DNA from: Solobacterium sp. | GTDB lineage: Bacteria > Bacillota_I > Bacilli_A > Erysipelotrichales > Erysipelotrichaceae | Direction of reading: 5' to 3' | DNA length: 11,639 bases | NCBI GenBank assembly: GCA_016284975.1 | Contig: JAEEPV010000183.1 | Span: 1-11,639, forward strand | Shown: piece by piece, positions 8,519 through 11,639 of the stretch | Layout: every line of letters starts with the position of its first letter | How positions within the stretch are numbered: the stretch's first letter is position 1 | Made by a program: the position numbers and the translations under genes | Notes under the pieces: model-generated | Database searches by the model: none | Told to the model about the DNA's origin: nothing | What the model saw: only the letters and a program-made list of their open reading frames with translations

Positions 8519-8558
8519 TCTGGCGCCAGAATGCGCCGAACCGCAGGTCATTGCGGTT
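8519..8558 (-). repeat. two dyads in the dhaM-dhaK gap
   Basis: The gap holds a perfect 12-nt palindrome, TCTGGCGCCAGA (8519-8530), and a stem AACCGCA (8539-8545)/TGCGGTT (8552-8558) with a 6-nt loop. Neither has a U-tail, so RNA processing, mRNA stability or a binding site is likelier than termination. Confidence 0.4.
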
Positions 8559-8571
8559 TATTCCAAAATGA

Positions 8572-8964
8572 TTACTGAATCTTGCGGAAGTCCCGTGTCT
8601 TCTCGGATTCTTCAATAACGCGGTTGAGATCTGAACCGATGGAAGCTTCAACGGCTGCGACAATGACACCTTCTACGATGGGGGCGTCAGCGATCCTGAC
8701 ATTGATGCCTTCCCCGTCCAGCATGTCGATTGCCATTTCCGCACTGATGATTCCGCTTCCGAGATCACCAAATACAACAACACCATCGCCCTTGTCGGCG
8801 TCACGGATCGCGTCCATGATTCTTACCGCATCGGTACCGATACTGCCGTCTTCCATTCCGCCGGCACAGAAGATGCCGTCATAGCCATGCGCCATCTGAA
8901 GTGCGAGCTCTTTGATGCCTTCGGCAATTTTAGCGCTGTGGGATACGATAACAATTCCTACCAT
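8572..8964 (-). CDS. dhaM: dihydroxyacetone kinase phosphoryl-donor subunit DhaM (EIIA-type, single domain)
   Basis: This 130-residue protein is an EIIA-Man-like domain. MVGIVIVSHSAKIAEGIKEL places the phosphorylatable His at position 9, and VVVFGDLGSGIISAEMAIDM matches the conserved Asp-Leu-Gly-Ser segment. It takes phosphate from phospho-HPr and passes it to ADP bound on DhaL. Enterobacterial DhaM is fused to HPr- and EI-like domains; here only the EIIA domain is present, so the general EI and HPr proteins of the cell must act. It begins 16 nt after the dhaL stop and has only a weak ribosome site (GAGAG/CGGA), so coupling to dhaL translation is likely. Confidence 0.93.
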   Translation of the reverse strand: MVGIVIVSHSAKIAEGIKELALQMAHGYDGIFCAGGMEDGSIGTDAVRIMDAIRDADKGDGVVVFGDLGSGIISAEMAIDMLDGEGINVRIADAPIVEGVIVAAVEASIGSDLNRVIEESEKTRDFRKIQ

Positions 8965-8980
8965 AGCAGTCCGCTCTCAA

Positions 8981-9601
8981 TCAGCCTTTGAGGAATTTCA
9001 AAATGGTTTCCAGTGTCAGCGTAGCGGAGGTAGCACCTGGATCCTGATGTCCGATACTGCGCTCTGCCAGATAGCTTGCACGGCCTTTGGTCGCACGGAT
9101 CGTCTTTGTGAATTCGATGCCCTTGCGTGCTTCTTCACAGGCCGCTTCCAGTGCGGTAACAAGATCTGCACCGCCGGCAACTTTTTCGGTGTAAGTTTCA
9201 TATGCCGGAATCAGGGAATCCAGCATCGTCTTTTCGCCGCGCTCTGCTTTACCGCGTTTCTGAATACCTGCGATGGCCGCCTTCAGCATTTCACCGAAAT
9301 CCTCTGCGGTGAGCTCAGTCTTTCCGGCTGCGACTTTTCCGGCATCCATATAAGCGGTGCCATACAGCGGTCCGGAAGCTCCGCCGACGGTTGACAGCAG
9401 TGTCATTCCGGTTTTCTTCAGCGCTGCGCCGATATCCGGATCATCCTTCGGCAGTTTCTCCTTAACCGCATGAAAACCTCTGGCCATGTTGACTCCATGG
9501 TCAGCGTCACCGATCTCGCGGTCGAGGTCTGTGAGGAAATCCTTGTTTTCCTCAATAACATCGGCGATTGCGGCAATACAATCATAAATTCTGCTAGACA
9601 T
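8981..9601 (-). CDS. dhaL: dihydroxyacetone kinase ADP-binding subunit DhaL
   Basis: This 206-residue helical subunit carries a tightly bound ADP that is rephosphorylated by DhaM and phosphorylates the substrate held on DhaK. LDREIGDADHG supplies the Mg-binding aspartates 27, 32 and 34 of the D-x4-D-x-D pattern. GGASGPLYGTAY and RASYLAERSIGHQDPGATSA match the nucleotide-binding and C-terminal family segments. AGGAGG lies 8 nt before the ATG. It is the first gene of the operon, so the order is dhaL-dhaM-dhaK rather than the more familiar K-L-M. A 380-nt upstream region separates it from the next gene on the same strand. Confidence 0.95.
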   Translation of the reverse strand: MSSRIYDCIAAIADVIEENKDFLTDLDREIGDADHGVNMARGFHAVKEKLPKDDPDIGAALKKTGMTLLSTVGGASGPLYGTAYMDAGKVAAGKTELTAEDFGEMLKAAIAGIQKRGKAERGEKTMLDSLIPAYETYTEKVAGGADLVTALEAACEEARKGIEFTKTIRATKGRASYLAERSIGHQDPGATSATLTLETILKFLKG

Positions 9602-9884
9602 TTGATTTCCTCCTATATCGTTGTATCGTTCACAGAAAAATTATTCTTCAGTTGTTTTATCAGCAGAAATTCAAACAAAAATGCGATCATTCGGTTTCAG
9701 CGCCGAGCTGTTTCTGCCCTTTCTGCAGAAAAGAGATTCCCATTTTGATCGACATTCAATGATGATTCAAATACGTTGATCCTCCCACGAGGAATGATTA
9801 TTCTCAGTTGTTATTTTTATATTACTATATTAAATATTATAGTACAAGTGATTCCAGATGGGTTTTTATATATTGGAAACGAGG
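9602..9884 (-). promoter_or_regulatory. upstream control region of the dha operon
   Basis: No gene is supportable here. On the minus strand a TATAAT (9841-9836) lies in a very AT-rich dyad: TACTATA (9823-9829) and TATAGTA (9838-9844) with an 8-nt spacer. No good -35 box is found at proper distance from it. TTGTAC-17-TAATAT and TTGAAT-17-CAAAAT are weaker alternatives on the same strand. A perfect palindrome TTTCTGCAGAAA lies at 9720-9731. The promoter is therefore probably within this region but not pinned down. Confidence 0.4.
9621..9634 (-). promoter_or_regulatory. weak cre candidate in the dhaL leader
   Basis: On the minus strand TGTGAACGATACAA agrees with TGWNANCGNTNWCA at 12 of 14 positions, failing at positions 12 and 13. 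It lies 20-33 nt before the dhaL start, next to the ribosome site. Confidence 0.25.
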
Positions 9885-9910
9885 AAAAAGCCCTTCCGTA
9901 ACAAGGGTTT
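9885..9910 (-). terminator. weak terminator after the small RHH-like gene
   Basis: On the minus strand CCCTT and AAGGG pair across GTTACGG, followed by C and five Ts. The stem is only 5 bp with a possible A/T extension past an A-C mismatch. It lies about 70 nt after the stop. Confidence 0.4.
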
Positions 9911-9980
9911 AAAATCGAAAAAAAATCACGCCGGAACGTAATTTCTTTCCTTTCGAAATTCATGCTTAAAATCATCCGGT

Positions 9981-10202
9981 TTATTTGGAAGATTTTGCTT
10001 TGCGGGCTGCTTTTTTCTTTTCCATATCCGCAAGGATCAATTCGGTGATATACGTTTTGACACTGTCCTTTTTTTCGAGCCAGCTGATAATCTTCTTTTC
10101 GTTCGCCTTATTGTAACGGATTGAGAACGAACGATAGTTCTCCCGATTATAGGTGTTGTTATAATCCAGCTTTTTCTGATAAGCAGTAAGTTTTTTTGCC
10201 AT
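9981..10202 (-). CDS. small basic ribbon-helix-helix-like protein
   Basis: This 73-residue, lysine-rich protein has the run YRSFSIRYNKANEKKIISWL followed by DSVKTYITELILADMEK. A short strand with alternating residues, a helix and a second helix match the pattern of small Arc/MetJ-type ribbon-helix-helix proteins, which are common on mobile elements and in toxin-antitoxin-like loci. The C-terminus (KKKAARKAKSSK) is a basic tail. If correct it would be a dimeric DNA-binding protein. AAGGAGA lies 9 nt before the ATG, and an extended -10 promoter is just upstream. No toxin gene or other mobile-element gene is adjacent. The gene and its flanks are more A/T-rich than the neighbouring metabolic genes, which may indicate transfer. 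The fold is a judgement from pattern, not a database match. Confidence 0.7.
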   Translation of the reverse strand: MAKKLTAYQKKLDYNNTYNRENYRSFSIRYNKANEKKIISWLEKKDSVKTYITELILADMEKKKAARKAKSSK

Positions 10203-10238
10203 AATTGTCTCCTTGAATATAAAAGATCGCTTGTTAAT

Positions 10239-10266
10239 ATTATAGCATGATAGTAGGGTTCGTAAA
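10239..10266 (-). promoter_or_regulatory. extended -10 promoter of the RHH-like gene
   Basis: On the minus strand TGCTATAAT (10247-10239) is a perfect extended -10. TTTACG (10266-10261) gives a 4-of-6 -35 with 16 nt spacing. Transcription would start about 30 nt before the ATG at 10202. Confidence 0.6.
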
Positions 10267-10373
10267 CAATAATTACCCGACTTTTTAATACATAACTGAT
10301 AATTCGTCTTTTAAATGATTAAATTTTCATTATTTACGAAAGAAACAGAGAACATTTTCAGAAACAATGAAAA

Positions 10374-11300
10374 TCAATACGCTGCCGGAAGCCGATAGCC
10401 GCTGTCGGTTTTCGCCATGGTAAGACGTTTGATATCCGGCTGGATCTCTCCGAGCGAATCCGCAAGTATATCCAGATAGATGATCCCGTCGCGTTCCTGT
10501 GCAGCGATGATGTAGCGCGGATTATAAACGGAAGAGGTTTCCTGTGCAATCATATCACTTCTGGCGCAGTATACGTTTCCATTTGCTTCCTTGAACATGG
10601 CGCTTTCGCTGTAGAAGGCGCTGTAGTAAAAATTCTCTTCCAGGAAATCACGGGTAAACACCCGTTCCGCAATGGCCCGGATATCTTCGAGCGAATGCGG
10701 TGTAACGCCGCCCATCGACAGCACCTCATAATATCCGGGGAAGGATTCGGTTTCGCTGAGGGACAGGTTCAGACCATACAGCCAGTTCAGCACCCGTTTC
10801 TCCTGTTCCAGTAATGAGGTCATCGTCGTACGGTACTCTGTGAACCGGCTGTCGTCCACCGTGACCTGTTCCGGATCGATCTGAAACAGGATCCGGCCAT
10901 TGAGCCAGAAGGAATTGCCGGTCGGTTCATAGATGATGAATATAACTTTATATTTATCATCAACCATATAACTTCCCGCATAGCTGCTGTTGGAATTCTC
11001 AATATACGCTTCTTCTTTTTTGAGATCGGAAAGTGATTTGATCTCCGGCAGAGACGTTACTTCCAGCGGCAGCGGATGGAGCTGGGTATTCAGATATTTT
11101 TCTACCTCCGGAATCCGGTTCGTGTTGTAATCCTGAATACAGCCCTGAATCATGGACAGTTCTTTTTCTTCATCCGTCCGGGTATCGGTTTCCGTGACCG
11201 GACCCGCCTCATAGGGGTTTACATCCTTGTCTTTATTTTTATTGCCGCAGCCACACAGGATGAGTAAAACACCGAGTGCGGCAAGTACTGTTTTCTTCAC
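10374..11300 (-). CDS. lipoprotein of unknown function
   Basis: The protein (308 residues from the chosen start) has a lysine-led hydrophobic signal, KKTVLAALGVLLILCGCGN, with an L-C-G-C lipobox. Lipidation is expected at that last Cys, followed by a charged linker rich in Lys, Asp, Glu and Thr. It should be anchored on the outer face of the membrane. The mature part has no repeats or catalytic motifs that I recognise; SLEDIRAIAERVFTRDFLEE lies about two thirds along. I choose the GTG at 11300 because AGGTGA lies 5 nt upstream; a GTG at 11309 lies inside that Shine-Dalgarno sequence, and a TTG at 11303 is also possible. It is the only gene on its transcript as far as visible and is divergent from the T-box leader, sharing its -35 region. 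Confidence 0.8.
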   Translation of the reverse strand: MKKTVLAALGVLLILCGCGNKNKDKDVNPYEAGPVTETDTRTDEEKELSMIQGCIQDYNTNRIPEVEKYLNTQLHPLPLEVTSLPEIKSLSDLKKEEAYIENSNSSYAGSYMVDDKYKVIFIIYEPTGNSFWLNGRILFQIDPEQVTVDDSRFTEYRTTMTSLLEQEKRVLNWLYGLNLSLSETESFPGYYEVLSMGGVTPHSLEDIRAIAERVFTRDFLEENFYYSAFYSESAMFKEANGNVYCARSDMIAQETSSVYNPRYIIAAQERDGIIYLDILADSLGEIQPDIKRLTMAKTDSGYRLPAAY

Positions 11301-11323
11301 CAAAGTCACCTGCTTTCGACCTC

Positions 11324-11352
11324 ATCGTAGCACACCCATACTGTCTTGACAA
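11324..11352 (-). promoter_or_regulatory. promoter of the lipoprotein gene
   Basis: On the minus strand TTGTCA (11352-11347), a 17-nt spacer and TACGAT (11329-11324) preceded by TGC form an extended -10 promoter. Transcription would begin near 11317, only about 17 nt before the GTG start. Its -35 box overlaps that of the divergent T-box promoter by 5 bp. Confidence 0.65.
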
Positions 11353-11375
11353 AACCAAAGCGGCAATGCTTAAAT
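11346..11375 (+). promoter_or_regulatory. promoter of the T-box / serS transcript
   Basis: A consensus TTGACA (11346-11351) and TTAAAT (11370-11375) are 18 nt apart, and TG-C precedes the -10 (extended -10). Transcription should begin near 11382, just before the T-box stem I. Confidence 0.75.
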
Positions 11376-11531
11376 GAACTCTAGAAACGCAGATGGGGAC
11401 AAGTAGTTTAATGGGTGCTCCGAGAAAGACAGTGGCTGATGGAAACTGTTGCGCCCGGAAATGAAATCCACCCCGGAGTGAAGTTAATCCCTTCCGGCAC
11501 CGCCCGTTATCCGGATAATGAGAGGTTGAAT

Positions 11532-11547
11532 TGTTTCACGTGAAACA
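11532..11547. other. parS: parS centromere site (ParB/Spo0J binding)
   Basis: TGTTTCACGTGAAACA is an exact copy of the Bacillus-type parS consensus bound by ParB/Spo0J, and it lies inside a 22-nt perfect palindrome (11529-11550). parS sites cluster near the replication origin. In RNA the same sequence forms the hairpin just before the T-box antiterminator. Confidence 0.85.
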
Positions 11548-11577
11548 ATTTGGCAAGCAGGGTGGCACCGCGATCAC

Positions 11578-11606
11578 ACATCGTCCCGCAAGGAGGATGT
11601 TTTTTT
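11578..11606 (+). terminator. T-box regulated terminator
   Basis: ACATC (11578-11582) pairs with GATGT (11596-11600) and TCC (11584-11586) with GGA (11592-11594), with one G-G mismatch, followed by seven Ts (11600-11606). Its 5' arm overlaps the antiterminator strand at 11582-11587, as required for a T-box switch. Confidence 0.85.
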
Positions 11607-11626
11607 GTTCAGACGGAGGAAAAAGT

Positions 11627-11639
11627 ATGATTGACATTA
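11627..11639 (+). CDS. serS: probable seryl-tRNA synthetase, 3' partial (first four codons)
   Basis: Only Met-Ile-Asp-Ile and one further base are in the window. CGGAGGA lies 6 nt before the ATG and the T-box terminator is just upstream, so this is the regulated gene. Seryl-tRNA synthetases commonly begin M-(L/I)-D-(I/L), and the UCC specifier agrees. The identity rests on these two clues and on no domain sequence. Confidence 0.6.

Larger units (their letters stand above)
11382..11606 (+). ncRNA. T-box leader, serine (UCC) specifier candidate
   Basis: T-box leaders sense uncharged tRNA and switch between terminator and antiterminator. The conserved T-box core AGGGTGGCACCGCG is at 11559-11572. 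Stem I shows an AGTA box in the 5' side of the specifier loop, an AG bulge (GAGA), a distal ACAGT/ACTGT helix with GATG, and a GGGTGC/GCGCCC helix. The specifier loop 3' side ends ATCCA, giving UCC (11467-11469, Ser) followed by the usual A, then CCCC pairing with an upstream GGGG. The antiterminator can form from GGG (11560-11562) with CCC (11585-11587) and GCG (11570-11572) with CGT (11582-11584). The stem just upstream of it (11525-11554) contains an exact parS site. ATC (Ile) and ACC (Thr) are nearby alternatives, but the downstream N-terminus favours Ser. Confidence 0.93.

Noticed and set aside
7661..8578. 305-residue + strand reading frame
   Set aside because: It lies wholly opposite dhaK, whose catalytic residues are intact; the product has no family features and is a shadow of codon composition.

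Overview
The window looks like chromosomal DNA of a low-to-moderate GC member of the Bacillota. An Erysipelotrichia-like host is my best guess. The supports are AGGAGG-type ribosome binding sites, U-tailed intrinsic terminators, a T-box leader, and an exact Bacillota-type parS site. The genus cannot be named from sequence alone.

Left part (1-6818, + strand). The 3' end of a RibD-C/dihydrofolate-reductase-like gene ends at a weak terminator. About 670 non-coding bases follow, holding the control region of a glycerol operon: a sigma-A-type promoter, duplicated operator-like boxes, a catabolite-responsive (cre) candidate and a leader of about 420 nt with possible ribosome-site occlusion. Then come glpK (glycerol kinase) and glpF (glycerol channel), a strong hairpin, and a tightly packed three-gene module: a GlpA-like FAD oxidoreductase with a C-terminal BFD-like [2Fe-2S] domain, a second FAD/NAD oxidoreductase, and a four-cysteine DUF1667 protein. 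Together they should import glycerol, phosphorylate it and oxidise glycerol-3-phosphate to dihydroxyacetone phosphate.

Middle (6819-9980). pgsA (phosphatidylglycerophosphate synthase, which consumes glycerol-3-phosphate) closes the + strand block. Two terminators meet between it and a convergent minus-strand operon dhaL-dhaM-dhaK. This operon encodes PEP-dependent dihydroxyacetone kinase, a second entry to dihydroxyacetone phosphate. The dha genes have a 380-nt upstream region with several dyads.

Right part (9981-11639). A small basic ribbon-helix-helix-like protein and a lipoprotein of unknown function lie on the minus strand. The lipoprotein promoter is back-to-back with, and shares its -35 box with, the promoter of a T-box leader. 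That leader has a serine (UCC) specifier candidate and runs into the first codons of a probable serS at the window edge. An exact parS 16-mer (TGTTTCACGTGAAACA) forms a hairpin inside the T-box leader. This is the most striking observation, and it suggests that the locus lies in the origin-proximal part of the chromosome.
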